Of a stretch of DNA of 64,000 nucleotides, positions 43,130 through 51,400 are shown one piece after another. The stretch is from positions 36,202-100,201 of the forward strand of contig NZ_BPPA01000009.1 of NCBI RefSeq assembly GCF_019972815.1. The letters are read 5' to 3'. The stretch's first letter is position 1. Each line of letters starts with the position of its first letter. The stretch is from Lactobacillus huangpiensis. GTDB lineage: Bacteria; Bacillota; Bacilli; Lactobacillales; Lactobacillaceae. The notes under the pieces were generated by a model. That model was not told where the DNA came from and did not search any database. It worked only from the letters and a program-made list of their open reading frames with translations. The position numbers and the translations under genes are program-made.

Positions 43130-44170
43130 TTATCTACCACCAAATAACTCTTCAAATTCAGATTCATTATCTTGAAAAACTTCCGCAATAAATTTTGGTG
43201 TAATATGAATTGCATGAACCCGCCTTTTAAGCTGTTCAAAGGTATCTGTTTTTTCATCAGCAATTTTCACATGTTGATAAAATTCAAACGGACTATAAGG
43301 AGTAGTAATAATCAACATTTCAACATTTAATTTCACATCATGGTAGCGTCTTGGTGCTACTTTATCATGCTCATAAGGATCTAGTAGCCTTAATAAGTCG
43401 GCATATCTAAAATCATTGGGACGCAAATCATTCAGAATTACATAATGTTCACCATGATAATCTTGAAAGTAATCCCGACTGCTGCCTAAGATAGCAACTT
43501 TTTCACCACGAACTAGCTTATTTGCATAACGTGTTTTACCAACTCCAGCTTCGCCCCATAACCAAATTGTTTCTGCTTTGCGATCATGATATTCATGTAA
43601 CCATTCCTCATGCTTTTTATCCGCAATTAATTTAGTAATATTGTCAATCACGCTTTTTCTTTTAGCAACTTCAGCTAAACCAATAATATCCGCTAATTCT
43701 TGATAATCAATTTCTTCATTAGCATATTGCGTTAAGAAATTAGCCACTACTTTAGAATTTAACCTGCTTTGGTTAACACTGCTTTGTATTTCAGTAATCC
43801 TTGCGGGAAAATCAAATGAAGCCACCACACTATTAGGATCGTATTGATACTTATCTTTAGCTTCCAATGTTGCATGAATTAGATAGCTATAAGCATTACT
43901 GATTCTTCCTTGCCAAACTTCTAAATATTGCGGTTTATCATTAAAAAGCCTTACAACATGAGAAAGTATTTGCGGATTAGCATATTTTAAGACCACATGT
44001 AGATGTTTCCTAATTAGCCTATTACCTTGATCCAAATCTTGGTCATGAATGATATAAGCCCACTCTTGAATATTAGCCTTAGTTAAAATATTGGTTAGTT
44101 CAGTAAAATCTATCTTTAAATGGGCAAAATCTTGCATATACATAAACTGTCTAGCTCTAATCTCTGCCAT
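43130..44170 (-). CDS. rep: HUH endonuclease-helicase Rep (replication initiator, CRESS-like layout)
   Basis: The 346-residue protein has an N-terminal HUH rolling-circle domain: YIIHDQDL (motif 1), HLHVVLKY (the H-x-H metal site, about residues 54-61) and the presumed nicking Tyr in AYSYLIH (about residue 95). A C-terminal superfamily-3-like helicase follows, with Walker A GEAGVGKT (about 208-215), Walker B VILNDLRP (about 243) and motif C MLIITTPYSP. This fused layout is that of CRESS-DNA virus and phytoplasma/lactic plasmid Reps. On an integrated element without a separate relaxase it may drive replication after excision and possibly transfer. Structured repeats lie just upstream. Confidence 0.85.
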   Translation of the reverse strand: MAEIRARQFMYMQDFAHLKIDFTELTNILTKANIQEWAYIIHDQDLDQGNRLIRKHLHVVLKYANPQILSHVVRLFNDKPQYLEVWQGRISNAYSYLIHATLEAKDKYQYDPNSVVASFDFPARITEIQSSVNQSRLNSKVVANFLTQYANEEIDYQELADIIGLAEVAKRKSVIDNITKLIADKKHEEWLHEYHDRKAETIWLWGEAGVGKTRYANKLVRGEKVAILGSSRDYFQDYHGEHYVILNDLRPNDFRYADLLRLLDPYEHDKVAPRRYHDVKLNVEMLIITTPYSPFEFYQHVKIADEKTDTFEQLKRRVHAIHITPKFIAEVFQDNESEFEELFGGR

Positions 44171-44202
44171 ATAATTCCCTTCTGCACAGTTTGCACACTT
44201 TT

Positions 44203-44328
44203 AACATTTGCCATAACAAGCCCAGCAAATGTTGTCACATCAGTGCTTAGCACACTTACACAGTAGAATATTTATAAATTATGCAAGGTGCCATTCTTTT
44301 TGTCTTGAGGACAAAGCTGGCACCTTGC
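44203..44328. repeat. Origin-like region: two inverted repeats and GCACA-type short repeats before rep
   Basis: AACATTTGC (44203-44211) pairs with GCAAATGTT (44225-44233). Further on, GCAAGGTGCCA (44283-44293) pairs with TGGCACCTTGC (44318-44328), with an inner stem TTTGTC/GACAAA and a five-base TTGAG loop. GCACA occurs several times at 44184-44255. No T-run follows the large hairpin, so it is not a typical terminator. Place and form fit a rolling-circle origin (dso) or oriT recognised by Rep; this is inference. Confidence 0.5.
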
Positions 44329-44333
44329 TTCTA

Positions 44334-44789
44334 TTAAATTCTTGTACCGGTTAAAACAAACTGATCATGATAATAGTCTGGTCTACTTACAAAACGATAA
44401 TTGTCTAAATTATCCATTAAAAATAATCTAAAATCTTCTGAACTAAGCATTTCCCTAATTCGCTTTTTAACTTCTAATTGTGATGATAATTGAAACCAGC
44501 GTTTAGTTGGAACTATTATCTGCACACGCCCCTTATTATCAAGGTATTTAACACTAGCCCAACAAACCACTTTGTTAACAGCAGAAATTATTTTATCTGG
44601 TTTTTCTGGTTCCATGAGCTTCAATGTTTGTTCTAAAGCAATGGTTTTAGAAATTGATTTACCATAAAATTTCAGAAAATAATGTACGATTAACAGAATT
44701 ACTAGAATAATCAGCAAAATTACGCTGATCTTGCCAAGCAAAGCAATTAATTTATCAAATAACTTATTAATTAAGTCTATTCCCTTCAT
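44334..44789 (-). CDS. Membrane protein of the mobile element
   Basis: The 151-residue protein has one long hydrophobic segment at about residues 15-42 (LLGKISVILLIILVILLI, in part) and a cytosolic C-terminal domain with RWFQLSSQLEVKKRI. It overlaps the ATPase gene by four bases, so the two are coupled. It is likely a partner that holds or feeds the FtsK/TcpA-like protein at the membrane. No family recognised. Confidence 0.65.
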   Translation of the reverse strand: MKGIDLINKLFDKLIALLGKISVILLIILVILLIVHYFLKFYGKSISKTIALEQTLKLMEPEKPDKIISAVNKVVCWASVKYLDNKGRVQIIVPTKRWFQLSSQLEVKKRIREMLSSEDFRLFLMDNLDNYRFVSRPDYYHDQFVLTGTRI

Positions 44790-45916
44790 GATTCTTCTCC
44801 TTTGGTTATTGTCGGCATGGCAAGTGGTTCAATCCCGTAATGTTTACCATCATTAATCTCAATTATTCCCGTTCCTAAGCCGCCAATAGGGATAGACAAG
44901 CCATCAATCATTGACGGGAACAAATACTGAACGGTTGCCTTATCTATTCGTCCTAGCAAAATTCTAACGTTCATCTGTGAGCGAATTGGAATAGGCACAA
45001 TATCATTTCTAGCAATTTGACTAGTAATAATTAAATTAATTAAGCTTTCTCTGCCAAGTAAGGCAATTAATTCTAATTCGCGGTATAAATCTTTAACTTG
45101 TCTTGAAGTTGACGCTAAACCCAAAGTTAAGCTGGCCATTTCTTCCAAAACAACAAAAATTGGTGGCACATTGATTTCGTTAGCGTCAGTGCTAATCTTA
45201 TTTGAAACTTCATAAAGCTTACTTTGCCTTAACTGCATTTCATTAACCACAGCAGCCAATTCCGCATTCACCCTAGTTAGAAAATCTTCTGGTCGATCGC
45301 TATCTTCTGGAATTAATAATTTAATTTCAGAGTGTTTTTTAGCATATCTCGCACCATCAGACTTTTTGGGATCAATCATAATAACTTGTGCTGGTTCATC
45401 ACCATTTTGATTAGTTAAACGACTAATTATTTCTTCTAAATAACGTAAGGCATAGCTTTTACCGCTACCTGTATTACCGCTAATAATCCAAGTGGTGGCA
45501 TTCCTGCCAACAGTTAATCCCCGCATCAACGGTATTTCCTTATTTAAATCATAGTCAGCCACAATTTTAGTAATTGTGCCGACGAAACGTTGTTTCTTAC
45601 CCTTGTAACCTGGAAAATAAAAACCCCTAGCTGTTGCTAATTGTTCACCGTCCACTTCTACTAATTGCATGGAAGTAGGTCTAACACAGGTATATTCAGG
45701 GAAAACAGCTGCCGAAATAATATCGTAAATACGATAATAAGTATCAGTATTTAATACCAAATTTGTTGGGTAGCGCGGAATAAACAAGAAACCATACGGC
45801 TCCTTAATTACTTCTAAGACCAGATAAGATTGCTTAATTGTACTTGCTTCATCAGATAAGACACTATCAAGCACATTTTCAATGTAATTACAGATAGTTG
45901 TATGCTTACCCTGCAA
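44786..45916 (-). CDS. FtsK/SpoIIIE-type DNA translocase (TcpA-like coupling protein)
   Basis: I choose TTG 45916, which has AAAGGAG nine bases upstream and overlaps the preceding gene by 11 bases; the frame is open to 46006 but lacks a site there. The 376-residue protein has Walker A IISGNTGSGKSYALRYL (about residue 148) and Walker B IFVVLEEMASLTLG, with QVIMIDPKKSDGARY between. These are the marks of FtsK-family DNA pumps. In mobile elements with Rep-type relaxases such proteins couple DNA to a conjugation channel. It lacks an N-terminal membrane domain; the adjacent membrane protein may supply one. Confidence 0.85.
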   Translation of the reverse strand: MQGKHTTICNYIENVLDSVLSDEASTIKQSYLVLEVIKEPYGFLFIPRYPTNLVLNTDTYYRIYDIISAAVFPEYTCVRPTSMQLVEVDGEQLATARGFYFPGYKGKKQRFVGTITKIVADYDLNKEIPLMRGLTVGRNATTWIISGNTGSGKSYALRYLEEIISRLTNQNGDEPAQVIMIDPKKSDGARYAKKHSEIKLLIPEDSDRPEDFLTRVNAELAAVVNEMQLRQSKLYEVSNKISTDANEINVPPIFVVLEEMASLTLGLASTSRQVKDLYRELELIALLGRESLINLIITSQIARNDIVPIPIRSQMNVRILLGRIDKATVQYLFPSMIDGLSIPIGGLGTGIIEINDGKHYGIEPLAMPTITKGEES

Positions 45917-46244
45917 TGATCTCATCTCCTTTAATGGAAACCTGAACATAGCCCCGTTGATTAGCCCACAGATTGACTTGATCATTCTTAATAGAACTCT
46001 TATCAAAATCGATCATTTTACCAGCTTTCAAATCACCAACTTTTTTAAGCTTAAAGTTTAGCATTTGGCCATTATTAACATTATTTTTATCAACCGTGAT
46101 TGCCATTCTTACTAGATAAGGATATTCAGCAACATCTTTGGCATTATCATACTTTTCACTGGCTTTACGTTCGCTTATACCTGTAATAATTGCGGTGATA
46201 CCAGTTAATACTTGTTTTGCTGTTAAATTTATTTTGATTGTCAT
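45906..46244 (-). CDS. Conserved-type small protein of the mobile element, function unknown
   Basis: I start at ATG 46244, which has GGAGAT nine bases upstream. The 112-residue protein begins TIKINLTAKQVLTGITAI, has a beta-rich middle (YLVRMAITVDKNNV) and no signal or membrane helix. Such small proteins often lead the FtsK-like gene in lactic acid bacterial elements. It is the first gene of the leftward unit that reads toward int. I do not recognise a function. Confidence 0.65.
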   Translation of the reverse strand: MTIKINLTAKQVLTGITAIITGISERKASEKYDNAKDVAEYPYLVRMAITVDKNNVNNGQMLNFKLKKVGDLKAGKMIDFDKSSIKNDQVNLWANQRGYVQVSIKGDEIIAG

Positions 46245-46290
46245 ACTTATCTCCAATCTAATCGCTTTTTTACATGCGCTTACATAATTA

Positions 46291-46312
46291 GGTGTAAAAT
46301 TTTATTTACACC
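46291..46312. promoter_or_regulatory. Perfect palindrome in the divergent control region of the element
   Basis: GGTGTAAA (46291-46298) and TTTACACC (46305-46312) flank ATTTTA. It lies between the leftward transfer/replication unit and the rightward 391-residue gene, in the place of an operator. No regulator gene for it is obvious nearby. Confidence 0.55.
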
Positions 46313-46430
46313 CATATCAAATACTGAAGATGTCTTTGATTGCAATCAGATTTAATCTTCACAATTGAGTATATGCCTTTTAATCAAGAAAAAGGTTCCC
46401 GAAAAAATTCAGAAAAAAACGGAGTAAAAA

Positions 46431-47606
46431 ATGCCTAAACTACCAAGAATTCCAAGTACATTAGCCGAATTAATCAATAGTTATAAAAAAGAAAAACATA
46501 TTAGTGATATTCAAGTTATTAAAAAAATCAACAGTCTAATTGAAAACGAAAATGATAAGATTCAATACAAAGTAGATAGATTTCAAAAATTGGGAAAAGC
46601 AAAGATATTGATTCCTTCAACTTTTTCAGATTGGACTAATTTAACCTCCAAAAATCCTAAACGTCCTATAAATGGTGTTCAGCGACAAGCTATCGCAAAT
46701 TTATTAAACAAAGATTATATTGAAACAATTTTCGCTAATGGAGCAGAAATTATTCCATTTATGGATAAAGTCTTTTCATATATCTGCGATGTTTTGACAA
46801 AAATTCGCGATACACCAAAAAAACGTAAATTTCCAGAGTTTAAATCTCTTAACCAAGAGACTTTAAAAGAAGATTTAATTAGACGCGGTTATGAACAGAT
46901 AGCTACGCTAATTGATCCAATATGTACTTATGAAATAGCAAGAAATTTTATAATGTTTGAAACAGACAGGATATTAAGTAACATTCAATTAACTTCAGTT
47001 GTGACGTGGCTAAAAATCAATTATGACACTTCTATAGGTAGAGCTGGATTACTAACACCTGAATTATTTAACACAATCAATAGTGGGGAAGCAATTTTTC
47101 CAAAATTCTATGCTTTTAACACAAAAGTACCAATAGAGTTACTAAACAAAAGTTACATAGACAATGAGTCAATATATAATTTCTTAATATTAGCAATCAA
47201 AAAAATTGAATCTCTTCTATTAAGAAATATCTTTGACGAAAACCAATCCAATTCACTGGACAAAAACTTTAAATTCTTAAGATACAAGAACTTATACAAA
47301 AGTTTAAGTAAAGAAATAAATCAGTTAAACACGATGCCTAGAAAAGAAACTAAAGCAATCATTAATTCTGTTATCGGACTAATTAAATCCTTAATAAGTA
47401 AAATAGCTAAAATTGGGGTTGAAAATATGGAAATAATAAACAATTCTGGCTACGCTATTCCACCAATTACTTCAATCACATCTGCACATATCATTGTAGG
47501 AAAAACACTCTTAAATTCCTCAATTAAAGAGACAGATGAAGAAATTATAATTCTGATAAATAAATTCCAAAATTCTTTTTTTAATACACAAACCCAACAC
47601 ACATAA
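46431..47606 (+). CDS. Unknown 391-residue cytosolic protein (element accessory gene)
   Basis: The protein starts PKLPRIPSTLAELINSYKK and is mostly helical, Lys- and Ile-rich, without a signal peptide. There is no clear catalytic motif. The start lies after a purine-rich AAAAAACGGAG box seven bases upstream. It is the only large plus-strand gene of the element and is divergent from the transfer genes, the usual place for cargo such as defence, immunity or a regulator. I do not recognise it; similarity to abortive-infection proteins is a guess only. Confidence 0.6.
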   Translation: MPKLPRIPSTLAELINSYKKEKHISDIQVIKKINSLIENENDKIQYKVDRFQKLGKAKILIPSTFSDWTNLTSKNPKRPINGVQRQAIANLLNKDYIETIFANGAEIIPFMDKVFSYICDVLTKIRDTPKKRKFPEFKSLNQETLKEDLIRRGYEQIATLIDPICTYEIARNFIMFETDRILSNIQLTSVVTWLKINYDTSIGRAGLLTPELFNTINSGEAIFPKFYAFNTKVPIELLNKSYIDNESIYNFLILAIKKIESLLLRNIFDENQSNSLDKNFKFLRYKNLYKSLSKEINQLNTMPRKETKAIINSVIGLIKSLISKIAKIGVENMEIINNSGYAIPPITSITSAHIIVGKTLLNSSIKETDEEIIILINKFQNSFFNTQTQHT

Positions 47607-47631
47607 AATAAAATGCACTACCCCAATAAAA

Positions 47632-47679
47632 AATGATCTGAACCCTGAAATTAATTTGTCCTAATTTTAGGGTTCAGAT
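47632..47679. repeat. Long inverted repeat, IS-end-like (or terminator)
   Basis: TGATCTGAACCCTGAAATTA and its near complement TAATTTTAGGGTTCAGATCA flank a short spacer. The inner TCCTAATTTTAGGGTTCA resembles the end seen after the transposase remnant at 2540-2566 (TCCTAATTTTAGTGTTCA). It could be two abutting IS ends, a MITE, or a terminator of the 391-residue gene. Confidence 0.5.
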
Positions 47680-47800
47680 CAAAATACTATAATAGTGTAT
47701 TAATAACAATGTAATTATAGAAATGTATACTTTTTTAGGCTGTACGCTAAACTGCCTAAAAGCTAAATAACTATTTGAATTTAACAAGCTTCAATTAAAA

Positions 47801-47830
47801 AGAGTTACAATTGATCAAAATTGTAACTCT
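47801..47830 (-). terminator. Terminator of the cargo operon
   Basis: Perfect arms AGAGTTACAATT and AATTGTAACTCT around a six-base loop, with TTTTTAATT following on the minus strand. It lies about 68 bp after the ATP-grasp gene. Confidence 0.8.
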
Positions 47831-47898
47831 ATAAGAAAAAGTATTTCTTAACTTAACGACATTACTAAAATTAAAACATCGCCTTTTTATTTAAATCG

Positions 47899-49119
47899 TT
47901 ATATCTTATTTGGCTTTAACAAATTCAACAATATTTTTTCTTTCTTTTCAAGATCTAATTGAGAAGAATAATTAAAAACAACAGTATAAGCCTGAATAGT
48001 CATCCAATTTTCTTCTGTTATGATTACTTTCCGATTATCGAGATAGGATTTTTTAAATAGTATCCAATTAGGAAAATCTAACATATTATTTATTAATTTT
48101 TTTTGATTTAGTGAAGAAAAACGTGGTGAAAACGAAATTGAAGTCAGTCTATTACGTAGTTTTAAATTACCCAATATTATAGCGTCTGTTGAACTAGTCA
48201 ACAATTTAGCATACATTTGTTTAACATCTACATTATATTCTGCCATAATCAGTTCAGGAATATATGCTCCTCCAAATCTTGCTGCTCCCTCACAAAATTT
48301 AATTGTTCGTTTTTTAGTATCAACAAACCATTCAAAGTGAAAAGGAATAACCTCTGCATTAGTTGAAACATTGATTAAAATGTTTTTTGCCATCTTTTCT
48401 ATTTTTTTTATTAATTTTGGATCTTTCTCATACAAATCAGCTGTTTTAACTTTTAAAGGAGCAGTATTTTTTTCAGAATCAGAGATTTTTTCACCATACT
48501 GATGAATAGTAACAAAAATATTGCCATTAGTATACAAGCCGTCGCTTGTATACATGCTGGTATAATTTACTTTTTCCTCCATCAAATAATTATTTAACGA
48601 GATTGGAATATGATTAAGATCTGACTCTTTATTGACATAGTATTGCCCACGGCTTGAATATAAGGCTCTCGGCTTTAACACTATACCATTCGGGTTTGTT
48701 TTTAAAAACTTCTTTGCATTTTCTTTTCCTGTATATTCTGAAAAATTAGGTTCTGGTACAATATTTCCAAGAAATGACCTCATTAATAGTTTGTCTGTCA
48801 ACAAATATGAAGTAACTGCAGACAAACATTTTTTATTTGATCTAGAATTTCTGTCATTTAGTATGCCACATAATTCTACTAAATTTTCGTCAAAGGTCAC
48901 ACATCCAACATTCTCATTACTTATATTTTTCGAAATATTTTCAACCGCTTCAACAATATTTTCTATAGAAAAATCATCAAGTTCAATTGTGTCGATATAA
49001 CTTGGAAAAGTTTTTTTCTTATATGTATGAATTATAACCTTAAGATTCTCATTTTTTCGTATAGTTTCTACAAACGTCTTAACACTTTGATAGCCAAATT
49101 CATGAATTAATATTATCAT
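47899..49119 (-). CDS. ATP-grasp carboxylate-amine ligase
   Basis: The 406-residue protein has the ATP-grasp layout: an N-terminal pre-fold at about 1-100, LLTDKLLMRSFL near 107-118, the ATP-binding segment KPRALYSSRGQYYV near 149-162, and the metal-binding CEGAARFGGAYIPELI near 275-290 preceded by FHFEWFVD. Such enzymes join a carboxylate to an amine through an acyl-phosphate, as in dipeptide and peptide-antibiotic synthesis. It is the last gene of the cargo operon and looks intact. Its substrates cannot be read. It has no close partner other than the unknown gene at 49129. Confidence 0.8.
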   Translation of the reverse strand: MIILIHEFGYQSVKTFVETIRKNENLKVIIHTYKKKTFPSYIDTIELDDFSIENIVEAVENISKNISNENVGCVTFDENLVELCGILNDRNSRSNKKCLSAVTSYLLTDKLLMRSFLGNIVPEPNFSEYTGKENAKKFLKTNPNGIVLKPRALYSSRGQYYVNKESDLNHIPISLNNYLMEEKVNYTSMYTSDGLYTNGNIFVTIHQYGEKISDSEKNTAPLKVKTADLYEKDPKLIKKIEKMAKNILINVSTNAEVIPFHFEWFVDTKKRTIKFCEGAARFGGAYIPELIMAEYNVDVKQMYAKLLTSSTDAIILGNLKLRNRLTSISFSPRFSSLNQKKLINNMLDFPNWILFKKSYLDNRKVIITEENWMTIQAYTVVFNYSSQLDLEKKEKILLNLLKPNKI

Positions 49120-49128
49120 TTTTTCTCC

Positions 49129-50025
49129 TTAAAAATTCGAAAGTACATAGTCTTGAAATCTTTTTCTTCGCTGTAAAGTCTCTTTATCAAATACACCTGA
49201 GCTTCTCTGAGGAATAGAAAAATCTACTTTTCCTTTCCATTGCATTGCTCCAGCTGCTCCAATAGAGGTCCCATACTTAGGTTGAATTAAAATAATTATC
49301 TTTTTTTGCTTATAAATGCTTACACCATAATTGCAGAAGCAATTGTAATACTTATTTGCTACATCAAGCATTGCAAAATGAATTTCTTGAAGAATAAAAA
49401 CTAATTTTTCTAAATCAATTTCACAAAACTGCTTCCATTCTGTAATTACATTAATACCAACCCCTAAGCCATATTTTTTGCTTTTTTTGATTCCTATAGA
49501 TCGTTTATTAAACAAATATTTGAAATAAACACACGCCTCCTCTAGTTTTTTATCAAATTCACTTAGATTAATCTCTTTAATTTTCAATTTATTCAGTTCA
49601 TAGCTAGAAAAAGTGTTAATATGTAGGTGAAAAGCTGGTAGCGACATTGCTGATTTATTAGAAATATTTGATGAAATATTATAAATTAGTTTTGTGGTTT
49701 CAGGATATATTTTAAATTTCTTTTCTAACTTAAAATTCTCTATTTTTTTTTGAATATCAATCCCTGTCTGCAAAATAGTTTTAAATTCTTTTTTATTATT
49801 AATAATTTCATCAATCCCATCTAAGCTTGAAAAGGCTAACATAATATCAAATAAAGTATGGGGATGCAGCTTGTCTATTGCAATAATTCCTCTGTGTTTT
49901 TGATTTCCTAACTTAATTATTCCTAGTCGTCCACCAAGGAACATTTCATCTTTAATTTCATTTTCTTTATTTAGATCACAAAATTTTATCTCAGGTATAT
50001 CATATTGACCGATTTTTATTTTCAT
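49129..50025 (-). CDS. Unknown enzyme-like protein with HLHIN motif
   Basis: The 298-residue cytosolic protein is not recognised. It has LPAFHLHINTFS (about residues 131-142), an H-x-H strand that recalls metal- or nucleotide-binding proteins of the HIT/GalT kind. The C-terminal part has a Gly-rich GTSIGAAGAMQWKGK and RSSGVFDKETLQRR. It lies between the ATPase gene (one-base gap) and the ATP-grasp gene (9-bp gap), so the three are co-transcribed. The pairing suggests a tailoring or activating enzyme of a small-molecule pathway. Confidence 0.6.
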   Translation of the reverse strand: MKIKIGQYDIPEIKFCDLNKENEIKDEMFLGGRLGIIKLGNQKHRGIIAIDKLHPHTLFDIMLAFSSLDGIDEIINNKKEFKTILQTGIDIQKKIENFKLEKKFKIYPETTKLIYNISSNISNKSAMSLPAFHLHINTFSSYELNKLKIKEINLSEFDKKLEEACVYFKYLFNKRSIGIKKSKKYGLGVGINVITEWKQFCEIDLEKLVFILQEIHFAMLDVANKYYNCFCNYGVSIYKQKKIIILIQPKYGTSIGAAGAMQWKGKVDFSIPQRSSGVFDKETLQRRKRFQDYVLSNF

Positions 50026-50026
50026 A

Positions 50027-50644
50027 TTAGAAAGTTATCCTCTTATTTTTAATTTTTATAACTTTATTTGTTAGCAATGCCAAATCGTTTTTATTATGAC
50101 TAACAAATATAAGTGTAATTTTATTATTTTCTATCCATTTATTAAGAAAAGTAAACAGTTCTCTTCTCTTATTGTCATCTATTCCATTAAAAGCTTCATC
50201 TAATATTAAAAGATCTGGTAAACTTAGTAATGCGACACCTACTAAAACTACTTTTCTTTGTCCTCCCGAAAGAGTGCCATATTTCTGCTGGAATAAACTG
50301 TTTAAACCTAATTGATCAATTATGAAATTTCCTTGTATATCACTGATTTTAGATAAATGTTTAGCTCTTCTAATTATATAATTAACCCCAAGCCAATTTG
50401 GGAATTCATCAAATTGTGGAACAAAAAACGTTCTATTAAAATTGTTTTCTATTATTCCATCGAATTTTTTATCTAAACCAGCTAGCATATTTAAGAACGT
50501 CGTTTTGCCAATTCCAGAGTTTCCTACAATACCCATTCTGTCCCTATACTTAATACGAAATTGCTCGCATTCAAATAAAACTTCATTACCCACATATTTT
50601 TTTAAGTCGTTTATTATTATCTCTTTTTTCTTATATTTATACAT
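50027..50644 (-). CDS. ABC transporter ATP-binding protein (SsuB/TauB-like)
   Basis: The 205-residue ATPase has Walker A GNSGIGKTT, the signature LSGGQRKVV, Walker B LLILDEAFNGI and a switch histidine in FVSHNKND. It is shorter than most SsuB proteins (about 240). It overlaps the permease pseudogene by eight bases and belongs with the SsuA-like binding protein. The ATPase is intact while the permease is not. Confidence 0.85.
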   Translation of the reverse strand: MYKYKKKEIIINDLKKYVGNEVLFECEQFRIKYRDRMGIVGNSGIGKTTFLNMLAGLDKKFDGIIENNFNRTFFVPQFDEFPNWLGVNYIIRRAKHLSKISDIQGNFIIDQLGLNSLFQQKYGTLSGGQRKVVLVGVALLSLPDLLILDEAFNGIDDNKRRELFTFLNKWIENNKITLIFVSHNKNDLALLTNKVIKIKNKRITF

Positions 50645-51400
50645 TTTTTAATTTCTTTACTAAATATCCAATACTGTCTATGAAAGCTCTTCCTATTTCA
50701 CCGCAACCTATTATTATTATCAAATAAACAATCATTTGGGGAAAGTCTAAAATTGAAAAGGATTGCCACAATCTGAATCCAACACCAGTTGTTCCTGACA
50801 GAACCTCAGCAGTTACAACAGTAGTCCAACTAGATGAAAAGCTATACGATATTGAAGTCGGGAGATAATGTAAAAAATAAGGTATCGAAACTACAAAATC
50901 GCTTATTATATTTCTTTTATAAAATAATGCAATATAATATTTATTCCAAGAAGATATTTTTCGGATAATTGATATATTATAATCAAACGTTCCAAGAAAG
51001 CTAGATATAGATATTATCAATAAAATACTCGATTCTGTATCAGGAGTAATTAAGATTACTAAAGGAATTAAAGCAATAATTGGAGCATGTGCAAAGATTC
51101 CTACGATTCCTTTTAATACCTTTCCAAAAGCCTTTAATTTAACTGCTAATAATGAAAAAAAATGCTAAATATTTCGCCAACGCTACCACCAATTAAAATT
51201 CTTGTAAACGTACTTAAAAGATCTTTATACAAAGAATTATGAAAACTAAGTTCTTTAAATGCTTCAATTATTCTCATAAAATTTGGAAAATTATTCAAAC
51301 AAAAAAAATTAAATAAATATTTCGCCATAAAATAAATAATTAAATAGCAAATTAAAACAGTAAGAATTAAATCAATAACTTTAAAATATAATTTTTTCAT
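50637..51400 (-). pseudogene. SsuC/TauC-type ABC permease, frameshifted at a poly-T tract
   Basis: Two frames make one permease. The N-terminal part (start ATG 51400, overlapping the binding-protein stop) ends STFTRILIGGSVGEIFSIFF and then stops. The other frame continues AVKLKAFGKVLKGIVGIFAH and APIIALIPLVILI, and runs on to FSSSWTTVVTAEVLSG, the conserved loop of this family. The join is at a run of eight T (sense strand, 51154-51161); one more T would restore one frame of about 255 residues. It may be a true mutation, phase variation or a sequencing error. Confidence 0.8.
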
